From NCBI GenBank assembly GCA_015680685.1, contig MNCI01009442.1, positions 123,731-187,730 of the forward strand: a stretch of DNA of 64,000 nt, given 5' to 3'. This DNA is from Gnetum montanum (taxonomy: Eukaryota > Streptophyta > Gnetopsida > Gnetales > Gnetaceae). Shown piece after piece: positions 1-11,499 of the stretch. Made by a program: the position numbers and the translations under genes. The notes under the pieces are model-generated. The model ran no database searches. It saw only the letters and a program-made list of their open reading frames with translations, and was not told the origin of the DNA. How positions within the stretch are numbered: the first letter of the stretch is position 1; the number at the start of each line of letters is the position of its first letter.

Positions 1-1189
1 GTCAAAAATAATGACATATAACTCAAAATATACTATGTCTGTTTGAATGATTCTTTTTTTTTAAAACTATATAAAGTTTTGAGAGAATTTTAGAAACCTA
101 TAGTAAGAATTATAAATCAAACATATGCAAGAGATACATACATTTTTCTATGCACTATCTATTCTGCTAATGAAAATCTCTAAAAACCCTAGTTCTAAAA
201 TCAGTGAAAACATAAATACAATTAATTAAGAATTAGGCATGAAAAATTTAGCCAAATAGAATTCTATTCATTCAAAATAAAACCCATCAATTCAAAAATA
301 ATTTTAGAATCATACAAAAGTATAAACAAAATCCATCCCATAGATGTGCACAAAACTTGTAATTGTAAATGGGGAAGAAGCCAAGATAACTCACCTCTTG
401 ATCTGAATGAAGAACACTACAAATAGAGAAAATCAAGCTAGAAGATTCAAGCAATACATACAACCAAATATGAAATTTTGTAGTACATCCTAGCTTCAAT
501 CTCCCAAGGCCTCTCTAGATCATCAAAGTATGTGAAAAAATTGAACCATGGGAGTTTTAATGGAGATTGACTAGAAACCATGGAATGGAAGAAAAAAACC
601 AATTGCTTGAACTTCCATAAAACTAAAAGAATATTACCATGATAATTTTTCATGTTTACTGTAAGTTTCTCTCTCACTCACGTAACTCCCACCCATACTA
701 AAATCATCAAAGAGAAAATACCATAAAGTCTTGCAATACTAAAATGTAGTTCAAAACCTCTCGATAAATAAAATAAAACTAAATATAATTAATATTTAAA
801 ACACACATGTGAACATAGTGAATCATCAATCACATGTGTATTTGTTATACCATGCACACTCAAAATAAATTATTAATATTAATTAAACAAACCATTAATT
901 ATAGCCAAGCCATGCTCCTAACCAAATCTCATGAGATCATGCCAAACTCAACAATAGGATTAGTGCACACTCACTAAATGATAATATATATATATAAAAA
1001 ATTAAATATTAAGGATTACATAACATTAACCAGAAATTTGAAAAATCTCAAGGATCATCATTAACATCATTAGCATAATGCATAAAATATACCAAACTAG
1101 CTAGATGCATAAATATAAAAGTACAAGCATAACATTCTTTTTTAAAAAATCATACATATCAAGGATGCCTAAAAATATGGGTTATTACA
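1..1189 (-). repeat. Element A 3' LTR, partial
   Basis: On the minus strand a polypurine tract at 1190-1205 is followed directly by TGTAATAACCC, the typical start of a Tekay/Del-type LTR. The LTR therefore begins at 1189 and runs leftward out of the window; no terminal CA is seen, so it is at least 1.19 kb. The stretch is AT-rich with no coding potential I can support. Short reading frames at 287-677 have no recognisable similarity. The boundary at 1189 is well supported; how far left the LTR runs is unknown. Confidence 0.6.
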
Positions 1190-1205
1190 TTCTTTCCCCC
1201 TTAAG
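1190..1205 (-). other. Element A polypurine tract
   Basis: On the minus strand the sequence reads AAGGGGGAAAGAA just before the LTR start, as expected for the plus-strand DNA primer of a Ty3/gypsy element. It overlaps the stop codon of the integrase-chromodomain frame (1201-1203). Confidence 0.65.
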
Positions 1206-1386
1206 AATCTTCCTCCTGGAAGATTTTAGGGTGGAAAGAATGTAAATTAGACTCAATCTCCCATGTAGCCTCTTGTGAACCGTGATGATTCCACAAAACC
1301 TTGACCATGGAAACTATCTTGCTATGCAACTAGCACTCCATTCGATTTAAGATTCTAATAGGATGTTCAACATATGAGGCATTTTC
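1203..1386 (-). pseudogene. Element A integrase chromodomain
   Basis: Translation downstream of the GPY module gives segments such as EHPIRILNRME and VKVLWNHHGSQEATWEIE. These match the chromodomain pattern of a conserved beta strand, the KVLW strand and a terminal EATWE helix. In chromoviruses this domain steers integration to marked chromatin. It ends in a stop at 1201-1203, inside the polypurine tract. There are internal stops, for example just after KLKL and after RMEC. It is clearly non-functional, but it fixes the clade of element A. Confidence 0.8.
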
Positions 1387-2490
1387 CTAAAGCTTTAATT
1401 TAGTTGAATCAATTACATGATTGATGTTGAGTACATACTTGTGGAGCATGGAGACATGAGACACATCATATATGCTTAAAGGCTGTAGTGGTAGACCAAT
1501 ATGGTACACAACCTCTCCTATGCATTGAAGAACATTGAATGGACTAGTGTAGTGAGGTGTAAGCTTATATTTTTGATCAAAACACATTAACCCTTTCAAC
1601 AGGGAGACCTAAAAAAACACTATGTCACCAATAGAAAACTCTAGAGGCTTCCTCCTATGGTTTGCATAGCTCACCTAACAATCTTGAGCTACTTTCAACT
1701 ATTCACGGACCTATCTAATGTGCTATGTCATACTTAACACAACATCTAAACTAATATGCTATCGATCTTTGTTCATACTCCAATACAAGGAAGGCTTGCA
1801 AGGTCTCCTATATAAGACTTTTTATGATGCTGCCTTTAAACTATCTTGATAACTATTATTGGAAGTAAACTCTACCAATGGTAACAAATTACCCCAACTA
1901 TCTACAAACTTGAACATCCTAACTTGGTTTACTCTCCTAACTTGACCATCAATGTATGGATGATAGGCTAAGCTAATGTTCAACCTAGTGTGCAGATTGT
2001 TCTTAAATGCATGCCAAAGCTAAGAAGTGAATTTGACATAACAATTTGAGACAATCTTGGGAAGGAAACCATGTAGTCATATGATCTTAGAGATGAATAC
2101 CTACATAACATACTTCATACTAACCAAAGTCTTTGTACCTTGGAAATGTGTCAAATTGGTTAAAAAGTCTACCACAACAAGAATAACATTCTTTTTACTC
2201 CTAGTTCAAGGTAGACTAGTATTGAAATCCATTCCGATCATCTCCCAATTCCACTCTAGAATAGAGTGGGGGTAAAGGTAGCCACTTAGTCATTGGTGTT
2301 CAAATTTAACTTGTTGAAAAATCAAGCATTTAGCCATAAATTCTTCAACCTACTTTTTCATTCTTGGCCACCAATACAACCTCTTTAGCATCTAATACAT
2401 CTTATCATTGTCGAAATGCATATAAATTCTACTAAGGTAAGCTTCATATCTAGGCACACACACTCAATTATTATGATGAAGTAATCCAAA
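1387..2490 (-). pseudogene. Element A integrase (zinc-binding, core, GPY)
   Basis: The C-terminal module is open at 1599-1387 and reads like the GPY region of plant gypsy integrases (LTPHYTSPFNVLQ, then VSHVSMLHKYV). Upstream at about 2000-1800 the core shows HPYIDGQVRRV and WGNLLPLVEF. This corresponds to the region of the third catalytic acidic residue, where the expected Glu of GQSER is replaced (GQVRR). The H2C2 region lies at about 2490-2380. Stops and frameshifts occur throughout. Integrase would insert element DNA into the chromosome; this copy cannot. Confidence 0.75.
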
Positions 2491-2689
2491 TGCATCCAAT
2501 CTCATAGTAGAATTAGCAAAATAATTTATCTTCTCACACTAAGAATCATGTTGTTGTGCCTCATGAATCTTACCTATCACATCAGACTAGATCACCAAGT
2601 TGTTTACCTTACTAGTCATACAACTTAAGGGATTTGCAACTACATTACTTTTGCTTGTTCAATACTAAATAGTAAAATCAAAGTTAGCC

Positions 2690-4010
2690 AAGAGTTCAAT
2701 CCACCTCCTCTGGCTTAGGTTCAACTGAGGCTAGCTCATTAAATATTGCAATTTTTTATGATTTGTCCAAATGGTCAAGTGCTCCCCAAACAAATAGTGA
2801 TACTAAACTTTTAAAGTGAACACAACTACTCCTAATTCCAAGTCATGAGTGGGGTAATTCATCTCATGGAGCTTAAGATGTCATGAGGCATAAACTACCA
2901 CTTTGTCCTCTTGCATAAGGACATACCCATAACCTTCTTCTGATGCATTAGTACATATGTCAAATGGCTTACTTATGGTAGGTACAACCAAACTAGGAGT
3001 CAAGATCACTCTACTCTTGAGTTTTTCAAAGGTATCCTAACAATTTTGGCTTCACAAAAAATCAACATCATTTTATAAAAAAATCATAAGGGATAAAGCA
3101 ATGTGGAAAAAGTTTCCAACAAACCTACTATAATAACCTACTAACTAAAGAAAGCTATGAACTTCACTAGCATCCTTGGGTACATGCCAATCTTAAATAA
3201 CTAATATTTTAGTAGGATTCACTACTATAACAAATTCCAAAACAACATGTTTGAAGAATTGAATTTCTTTGCACAAAAAATAATACTTTTATGGTTGAGC
3301 AAATAATTGATGTTCTCTAAGTTCCTATAAGATGATCCTTAGATGTTGCTCATGCAACTCCTCAAATGAAGAATGCACCAAAATATCATCAATAAACATG
3401 ATAATAAATTGATCTAAGTAGGAACTCATGACACTATTCATAAAATGCATGACCATTTCAAGAGCATTAGTGAGTACAAATGATAACACCAAGAACTCAT
3501 AATGTCTATACTGTGTCTAGAAGGCTATCTTGGAAACGTCCTTCTCCTTGATGCAAACTTGGTGATACCTTGACTTAACTCAGTCTTAGAAACTACCCAA
3601 GCTTCCCTCAACTAGTTTAACAAATTATCTATGTGTGGTAGGAGATACTTGTTTTTCACCATCACCTAGTTTAATAGTTAGTAGTTAGTGAATAGCCTCA
3701 TACTACTATCCTTCTTTTTCACAAAGAGGATAAGAGCATCCCAAGGAGATACACTAGGACAGATTAAACTCTTATCAGGTAACTCTTGAAGTTGAATCTT
3801 TAGTTCTGCTAACTCAACAGGGACATCACATGTAGAACCTTGGAGATAGGTTTTGCACCTAGTTTGAGAGCAATCTCAAACTCAACATCATGCCTTGGAG
3901 GTAAACCAATTAACTCAAAATGAAAGACATTAGAAAGCTTACAAAAAAACCAGTATTTTTCAAGCTATTACAACAAAGAAAGATCATTGATAGAAACAAC
4001 AAGGCAAGAA
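2690..4010 (-). pseudogene. Element A reverse transcriptase and RNase H
   Basis: The RT active-site box is read at 3396-3379 as FIDDIL, the usual F/YxDDIL of gypsy RTs, followed by VHSSFEEL. RNase H follows at about 2960-2690 with EEGYGYVLMQEDKVV, YASRHLKLHEMNYPTHDLEL and TNHKKLQYL, all typical of the Ty3 RNase H. Several frames and stops must be crossed. The retained catalytic Asp pair shows decay is random rather than targeted. Confidence 0.8.
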
Positions 4011-4199
4011 TGACATTTCCTCAATAACTAACAAAACGATTTTGAAGAAACAAGATTCAACCTAACCTTGTGTGGTGTGGTATGCATTGTTATTTGAACA
4101 CCACGATTCGTGATCAAGGAAAGCATCTTAAAGTAACAATCCAAGCTATCCTAATAGTGAGATAATCAATCCAAACTCAAGATAACATCATAGTTCCCT

Positions 4200-4960
4200 A
4201 GGTTCATGGTGTGAAGGCCATTATTTCACATGGCATTTTGAATTACCAAGGATGTGGATCTATAGACATGGTCCACCATGAGCACACAAGTACCAATAGA
4301 ACTAATAGCAAGTCCTTGATCAAGGAATTGATCCTCCAAATCCAAATGAGTAACTACATGGGGATTCACAAAAGAATGGCTTGCACCAAGATTGAAAAGG
4401 GTTAAAATTGCTAGATCAAAAATCATACCTCAAGTCTCCATCATGGCATTGGATTGAGCCTCAGTTGCTTGATCTGTCAGAGCATAAACAAAAGCATCCA
4501 TCCGAGCACTACCTTGGCCATTAGTAGGTTTTTCACCTTGATGATGATCTCTACCATGTGTGTTCTTTGGCTAGTTAAAGCCCTTATGGCCTAGCTAATC
4601 ATAGTTGTGACAATTGGAATAATCCTTTTAAACATGTCTAATTATCTCGCAAGCAAAGAAAGTAATGGGTTCAAGAGTGGTCCCACCACCTACTATTTGC
4701 TATTAAGTTCTCTATTGTTGTTGCTACTGGCTACCCAAGACAAACCTATGGGTCTACTTAGATCCACTAGATTTTCTAGAAGAGATTTGACCCCTATTTT
4801 GATAATGATCTTGACAAGTTGCCTCTACCAATTTACTATGCTCCAAATCTAAAGCACATACTTGTGCATCCTTATACGTTTAAAGAAATAGAGAGAGAAA
4901 ATGATCCTTAATGGATGTATTAAGACCACAGATAAAATGGTATAATGGCATCTTCACATA
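4200..4960 (-). pseudogene. Element A Gag C-terminus and protease
   Basis: The protease segment at 4426-4226 contains TLFNLGASHSFV, matching the retropepsin DSGATHSF box, with Asp changed to Asn at the catalytic position. Upstream, at about 4612-4567, a zinc-knuckle remnant reads CHNYD, then GHKGF, with the last Cys lost to a stop. Between 4870 and 4660 there is a basic, Gln/Ser-rich Gag tail. The copy stops near 4960 without a Gag N-terminus. The active-site change plus stops mean no function. Confidence 0.75.
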
Positions 4961-4974
4961 TCTTGTCACTCAAG

Positions 4975-6135
4975 AGATGCCACAAGACTTGGATTTTAGG
5001 AAGAAGCAACAATTTCTTCATCAGGCCAAATACTTCATGGAAATCAATAGACACCTTTACAAGGTGTGTGCCAATGGCCTGATTTGTTGGTGTGTCCTTG
5101 AAAAAGATCAACTACACATTCTCTAGGATGCTCATGAAGGGCCTTGCAGAGGCCACTTTGCAGGGAGATGCACAGCCATAAAAATCCTGATGGCAAGATA
5201 CTATTGGCCTAGAATCTTTAGGGATGCCCACCAGTTCATTAGGTTTTGTGAATGTTGTCAACATGACAGGGGGATGATAGCTCACATGGAAGGTCCTCAA
5301 CAATGGATTCAACCACTAAAACCTTTCGACATATGGGGTGTTGACTTCATGGATCCCATCACATCCATGTCCAACGAGAAGGTGTATATTATAGTAGCAG
5401 TTAACTATTGCACAAAATGGGTAGAAGTAGCAGCCATTACTGATTGTACATCATTCATTGATATCAAATTTATATAATAAAATATTGTGAATAGGTTTGG
5501 GATGCCACATTCACTAATTTTTGATAATGAAAGTCATTTCACAAGTGCCACATTTAGAAAATTAATGCAACACTTAGGGGTAGAACATAAATTAATAACA
5601 CCTTACCACCCCTAACCCAACGGTGAAGCAGAGGTAACCAATCAAGAGATTACAAAAATACTAACATGGACCATTATCAAATATAGGAAGGAATGGAGTA
5701 CAAAACTTAACGATGCTCTTTGGGCCAACTTGGAAAGTTCATATTGGCTATTCTCCCTATGAGTTAGTGTAAGGGAAACTTCCAATGCTTCCAATCTAAT
5801 CTGGGCTCTATACACTCTCAATGGCTTGTGATCTAAACCTTGACCTAAGTCTAGCATAGAAAGAGAGGCTGATCAACCTAAACGTGTTAGATAAAAATCG
5901 ATTAGTGGCCCTATCCTTGAATGAGGTGAACAAGGCATTCAGTAAGCAACATCATGATCTTAAAATAAGGAAAGTAAAACTACAACTAGGAGATAAGGTT
6001 CTCTATTGGAACCCCACACATGTACCCCAAAAGGAAAAATTTCAAATGTTGTGGGAGGGACCTTATGTCATTGATCAAACCTTTTCCTTTGGGACCATGA
6101 CAATTTACAAACTTGATAGCCTAAATAAAAAGTAG
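4975..6135 (+). pseudogene. Element B integrase (Athila-like)
   Basis: A short RT-RNase H tail is followed by the zinc-binding region (HEGPCRGHF, then CECCQHDRG near 5242-5268) and the catalytic core. The core has WGVDFMDPI for the first Asp. The TDNG-equivalent is broken, and NGEAEVTNQEI carries the Glu region near 5615-5650. The C-terminal module at 5884-6135 reads LQLGDKVLYWNP and LWEGPYVI. Stops at several places (for example after 5474) inactivate it. The same domain exists in element C at 14790-15900 and aligns along its length. Confidence 0.85.
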
Positions 6136-6170
6136 TTGGTAAACATTCAACAAGTCAAGCCTTTCCTAGA

Positions 6171-7839
6171 ACTAAGCCAAGTCAATGTAAACACCACCTT
6201 AATGGCTAGAAAACCACGTTCTATTTTTTAAATCTCCTCCTTTTAACTTAGTCATGGGAGAGATGGCCATCTGTGTTGACCATTACCATGGCCTCTTAGT
6301 TTTTATACCTTTTTTATTTTTCATGTTTTTGATTTTACAAATTTTTGATTTTTTCTAATTTTACACCATGTTTAGTACCTTTAAACTCTCTTGATCATTT
6401 TATACTTTCTTATATATTTTACTTTATTTTTCATTCTTTTGTTCAAGAGTGAGATTTTCTTATCTATGCTAATAAATGTGCTTTCTTGTCATAGGACACA
6501 ATGCCACTGTTGCTGTTTGCTAATGATGGTTTGTGCTCAATGTGTGATTGTCGATGTCTAGTTTCTATTTTTGAATTTTGATGTCTGATGACATTGACAT
6601 GGTTTATTTTTCATGGAATAGGTAGTGAGTCCTTGTCATCTACCCATTCAATGAACTCTATGGTTTTCCTTATTCTAGGAATTTGAGGTCCCTCCCATTA
6701 AAAAAACTTTTAATCAATTGGTGACCTTGGTAGTTCCAGAATTAGGAAGGATTCAGAGGTTTGTAAAGGGTAGGACTGCAAGGGGACTTAATACTCTTTG
6801 TCATGTTCTTCTTATGTGAGTTCTTGAGTATTTTTCATGGACTTCTTACCATTCCACACCAACAACTAATAGGAAGATAAATAATGTCATTGCATGGTGT
6901 GATTTCCATTTAGAAAAAAAAATGATGGGAATTCAAAGCATACCCCTTCAATAGAAATAAGCCCTTGCATGATGTGGTTCACATTTAAAAAAAAAGAAAA
7001 AAAAACAACAATGGAAATTCAAAGCACACCCCTTGGACAAATAAATGGGCTACAAGCATTGGTTATGGGACTTGAACAACATGTACCTATGCTTGAAGGT
7101 CCCCTCTAACTAAGGCCCTCTTTCTCTTACTTCCTACTTCTCTTTTCTTCTCTTTGTGAAATGATGGTTGTTTTGTGCAAGCACTCTTGTATCTTGAGTG
7201 GATGGATTAGTCTTAGAATGGTGATGTAAAGTCACTGAAAGCAAATGGTTTTGGTCTAGACTAAGGATGAGACTTCTCAAGTCATTTTAACCACAAATTC
7301 CACAAGGGAGTTCTTATGATCTCAATTTAGAACTCCATTCCACCTTCTCTATCATCCATCCATGTTGTTGTAACTCACCTCATTATCATGTTCTATGTTA
7401 TGCTCTATGTCTTAGTCTGATTTGTTGGGATTCTTGAGTAGATTCTTTTGGGTTGGTCTTTAACTTTTCATGATCATTAATTGATTGTGGGGCCCACTGA
7501 CTCCTTAGTTGAGGTTATGCAAGGGTGAAAAAGGGCATGTGCCTACTATGGGAAGGAACCACTTGCATAGCTCTTAGCTTGATTAGTTTAGGTTTCTTAC
7601 CTTTGACATTGCTATAATCATATCTTTCACACTTCCCATTGCATAAATTACTCAGTGTTCCTTAATCTTTCATTTCATTCATCCACTAAATCAATTTTTC
7701 TCCATTTTCTTTATTTTTTCAAATTTATGAGCTTCAACACCCCTTCTCATATTTTCATACTATTCTTGGTATTTTGAACTTTCATTTGATTCCAATTTCA
7801 TCCAAAAATTCCTTGTATTTTAAAAGTTTGACCAAGTCA
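6171..7839 (+). other. Element B post-integrase spacer
   Basis: This AT-rich, T-runs-rich DNA follows the integrase. It opens with GTCATGGGAGAGATGGCC (about 6250), a landmark shared with element C at 16018. No coding similarity was recognised. Element C keeps the first part (to about 16530) but has lost roughly 2 kb that corresponds to about 6760-8780 here. Similar T-rich sequence also occurs in the inverted-repeat arms at 21159-22967. Confidence 0.5.
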
Positions 7840-7960
7840 ATGGTGTTCATTAGTTGCATTGACGAGGCTTTGTTGATGCAGCTAATTGCATTGATGAGGC
7901 CTCATCAATTAGGCCTCATTGATGTAGTGCTTAGATCCTATATATACCGCCTAGCACTTA
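7840..7960 (+). promoter_or_regulatory. Palindrome-bearing promoter-like region before the accessory ORF
   Basis: A perfect 20 bp palindrome, ATTGATGAGGCCTCATCAAT, lies at 7890-7909. It is flanked by half-site variants (GACGAGGCTTTGTTGATG; AGGCCTCATTGATGTAGTG), with a TATATATA stretch near 7940. The same TTGAYRAGGCC half-sites, ending in CATTGATGTAGTG and then a TATA box, occur in the U3 part of this family's LTRs (11520-11655 and 19310-19395). I infer a second, LTR-like promoter that drives the accessory ORF. No transcript evidence is available. Confidence 0.4.
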
Positions 7961-8399
7961 GGAATTTTTTGCAAATTTCTCATAACACATGGGGAGTCTT
8001 TGCAATTTTTCAGAGCTCAAAACCTTCCAAAGCTCATAACTTTTTAACCATTTGTCCAAATCACTCCATTTTTTAATCCTGCACTTATTGGAGGTAAGAT
8101 CTTTATCATGGGGACCACAAACCTTAAGGGTTCTAATGAAAATTTTTTGAAACTTTTTCTAGCTTCCCCAAGGGTTACTAACATTAACCACATATAAACA
8201 TTAACTTTTTCAAGGGTTAACCCCTCCAACAACTTCTAGGATAAATTATTTACAATAACACATAAAATAAATGATAATTGGGTTAATTAAATTAGCCATA
8301 TTTACAACTTAGTCAAGTGTGACTATGATTAAGAGATAAGATATCCCAATTCTTTAAGGCTACATAATGGTTGCTAATCCATGGTCTTATTGTGATTAT

Positions 8400-11265
8400 A
8401 GATGTTACCAAAATAGAAACATTTGTAGGAAGGAGAAACCTCACAACCACAAGAGAAATGACCCAGAGCTAGAAGGGGCTAGCAAGAACAAGGCCAAGAA
8501 ATACCAGAGGCAACCCATGCAATAGGACCTCTATGGGAGGAGATTGAAGTGGAATATATCTAATAGATTTTAGAGGAAAAAGTGCCAATTGAACAATCAC
8601 AAAGGGGAGAAGTTCCTAGACTCATGCCAAGGCTTGAGGTCACTTTGAATTAAGCTTGCCTAGACATCATTCGATCCTGAGACATTTAAAGATTGGTACT
8701 TTAAGAGATCAACTTTGGACCATTTTTGGAGAATGCTCTAGAGGATGTCAAGACACAACTACAGACCTCTCCCATGTGGCTAGTCATCATATCTGATGGG
8801 GAATGGTACATGGGAGAGATCTATCTCTTCTAGAGTAGCTAAAGGCTAGGGTCCATTGTTAACATCAAGGACATTCAAGTGTCATACTTGGTAGAAGCCA
8901 TTGCATAGGCACTTGGGTTACTTGACATATGAACACAACTAGTTGAATTATCTACAAAAGGTGATCTTGAGGCTAAGAGGGAGTGGACCTAGTAATGTTA
9001 TGGGGTCAAATGTAAGGAGTATGGTGCACTTACACCAATGGAGTGGATTTATTTCAAGATTGTGGCCTATCACCTCAATCCAATGATGAGGCCAAGCAAG
9101 GTGACTACTTTCTCTTCTTGAGCATGCATCACTCTAAGTGGGAAGTTCCTTGTTAACCTTCCACAATTGCTATACTTAGAGATTGAAAAACATTTCAAAC
9201 AAAATGAATGTGGAAGGAAGACCTTGCCCTTTTCATGCCTCATTAGAAAACTTTGCAGAAGGACAAGCATTATTTGCTACTCTAATGACACTCTTAGGCA
9301 TGCTCCCTTGGCCTCATGGTTAGAAATCATGAAGGATAAAATGCTAGAAACAACCCAAGAAGAGGAGCTGCTACCAACACCACCCACTTAGGAAATAACA
9401 CCAGAGGCTCACGTAACCATTAAGCATTTGAGAAAAATCTGAGAATAGCTCTTGAGTGAACAAGAGCAATAAGTAGGAATGAGTGGGGTAGATCCATCTA
9501 TGTACTAGCCAATGATGAGTCACCTTAATAAGGTGGCCTGAACAATTAGCCAAATTAAGAGAGGTGGTCCCATTTTCTCTACCAAAAGAATGTAGCTACC
9601 TTCAAGGTTAGATACTAATGCTCAAGAGGTGATAGTATCACTAGCAACATATCATCTATTCCCAGAAGTCTTTGGGAATGCTGCCACTTTCTTAGTGAAG
9701 TTGGAGGAAAGAGAAGAGGCAACTATCTTGGTGATGCAGCACCAAGGGTAGGAGAAAATGGTAGAAGTGGTTACTAACCATGTAGCAGAAGCATTGAATG
9801 CACCCATAAAATCTGTACTAGACATATCTACACTTCAAGATGTGCATATGTCTATAGGCATGATCAGTGGGAAATTAAACGTAGCTCAACATGAAAAATT
9901 GTTAGAATGACTGGTAGGAACTAGGTAACTAAATCTAGACATTTTTGATATTCCAGAGAACATCACCGTAACCCAGTCAGAGCTACTAAATGCAAGGGGT
10001 AGATGAATTATTTTGGAGGGGCAACTAGAAATGGTCCAAGAGAAAAATTATCACTTGGCTATGAAGGTTATCAAACTTCATGCCTAACTTGTAGAATAAG
10101 TAATTCCTAGCCCAATAGTGACAAGAGATGAAGCTATCAAATAGCTTCAAGAACACTTTTAGAAGGCTAAAGAGGAGGTAGTGATGGCTATCTGTAAATA
10201 GTCTATAGTTGAAGCCAAAATGTACTCAATCAAAAAGAACTTGAATTAGATGCGCTAGGAGAATGAAGCATTGGCCACAAAAAATCATTGCCTACGAAAT
10301 GTTGATGCTCAAAAAGATCAAATATAAGAATTCATTCATTAACAGCAAGGGCAACTTGCTAGGGTAAACACTAAACTGAGGAAATTAGCCATGAAAAATT
10401 ACAATTTTTCAATGGGGGAGGTATGCACCTTGCATCAAAAGTCTACCATCGAGATTACCACTTGTAATAACGAAGCACTCAAATTTGAGAAAGTGAAAAA
10501 TCACTACAAGGACTAGGTTGATTTGGAAAAGGAAGTGAATGAAAAATAAATCTAGATGGCAAAGAAAAAAATGAATAAATCCCTTCAGAAACTCTAGTTA
10601 GGAAGAGAGATGTGGCAGCCCATCCTTGATGGGATTGATGCCTACAACAAATTAGAGATCTACTTGAGGGAGTTTCAAATCGAGGAGATGATAGAGTAAA
10701 TGGAGTTGGCCAATCTCTATTACACAAACTTGGCAATGTTGACTACCAGATGACCACAGTTGGAGTTGGAAAAATAAGTGGCTACCGCATATATGTTATA
10801 TGAGGATGAGTTCAAACACCACAAGGACACCAAACAAAAGCTTGAGACTGCTAATGCTGAACTCAAAATTCTCAGAGGGAAATTTAGAGATCAACAATCT
10901 ATTACTAAGAACCTAACTAGATAGGTGAATGACTACTAGGAGCTAAAGAACATAATCAAGGTGTTCGACATTAAACACAAATAGTTCACTACTTGGTTTG
11001 TCAATGCAAAGGAGTTATTTCCAACAATCTCGTGTCCTTGGGATGTGCCCATTCCAATCCACATTAGGAAAGCTGTGTGGACAGTGCATGATCCTAGGAG
11101 TAAGGAGGAGAAAATGAAAGCACTACTAAATGCTTTCTGCCTCTCACCTAAAGTCATAGTAGTAGCAGGACAATTCAACCACCTCAACCACCACTAGTGC
11201 ATGAAGCTGATGAAGGTCCCTTGGAGCCTCAGGAACCACCACCCCTTAGGACCATTTGATTTGCT
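8400..11265 (+). pseudogene. Element B post-integrase accessory ORF (coiled-coil protein)
   Basis: A long degenerate reading frame lies between integrase and the 3' LTR, the place where Athila/Calypso elements carry env-like ORFs. The N-terminal half is globular (for example ISDGEWYMGEIYLF near 8790 and TLPFSCLIRKLC near 9225). The C-terminal half, from about 9740, is a Lys/Glu/Gln-rich coiled coil ending near 11190 in FCLSPKVIVVAGQ. I see no signal peptide, membrane helix or fusion peptide, so env is not supported. A splice-acceptor-like TTATAG at about 8400 may precede the first block. Homologous copies lie at 16560-19050 and, on the minus strand, 27420-29209. Stops are frequent. Function unknown; three-copy conservation shows it belongs to the family. 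Confidence 0.65.
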
Positions 11266-11489
11266 CCAACAAGCTTTACATCATTAACAAGTGTGTTGTC
11301 TGATTTTGAAGAGTTGAATCATGGTGTTTAATTTTTTGTCCTAAACACCTTCATTTTTTATAATGTGTTGATCTGTACACTCAATTTTTTGTCAAGTTAG
11401 TTAGTTTATTTTATGTGAAGAAAAGTTAGTCAATAATCCCATACCTTTCCAATTTTGTAACAGAACTCATGGATGAGTTTTTATTCAGT

Positions 11490-11499
11490 CATGGGGGTA
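11490..11499 (+). other. Element B polypurine tract
   Basis: CATGGGGGTA sits immediately before the LTR start TGATGAG. The same GTGGGGGTA precedes the LTR at 19290 and, on the minus strand, the LTR at 27162. It marks the 3' end of element B's internal region. Confidence 0.75.

Larger units (their letters stand above)
1201..4960 (-). mobile_element. Element A: decayed Ty3/gypsy chromovirus (Tekay/Del type)
   Basis: Read on the minus strand, the region gives in order a Gag C-terminus with degenerate zinc knuckle (about 4612-4567), protease (about 4426-4200), RT (about 4000-3150), RNase H (about 3000-2690), integrase (about 2490-1390) and chromodomain (about 1380-1203), then polypurine tract and LTR. 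The order PR-RT-RH-INT with a C-terminal chromodomain defines chromoviruses, and the protease and GPY sequences look like the Tekay/Del clade. Every domain carries stops and frameshifts. The Gag N-terminus and the 5' LTR are missing: the copy ends near 4960, where plus-strand element B begins. It is an old, non-autonomous fossil. Confidence 0.85.

Noticed and set aside
8400-11265. Retroviral-type envelope gene
   Set aside because: The position fits, but no signal peptide, membrane helix or cleavage site is visible; the C-terminal half is a soluble-type coiled coil.
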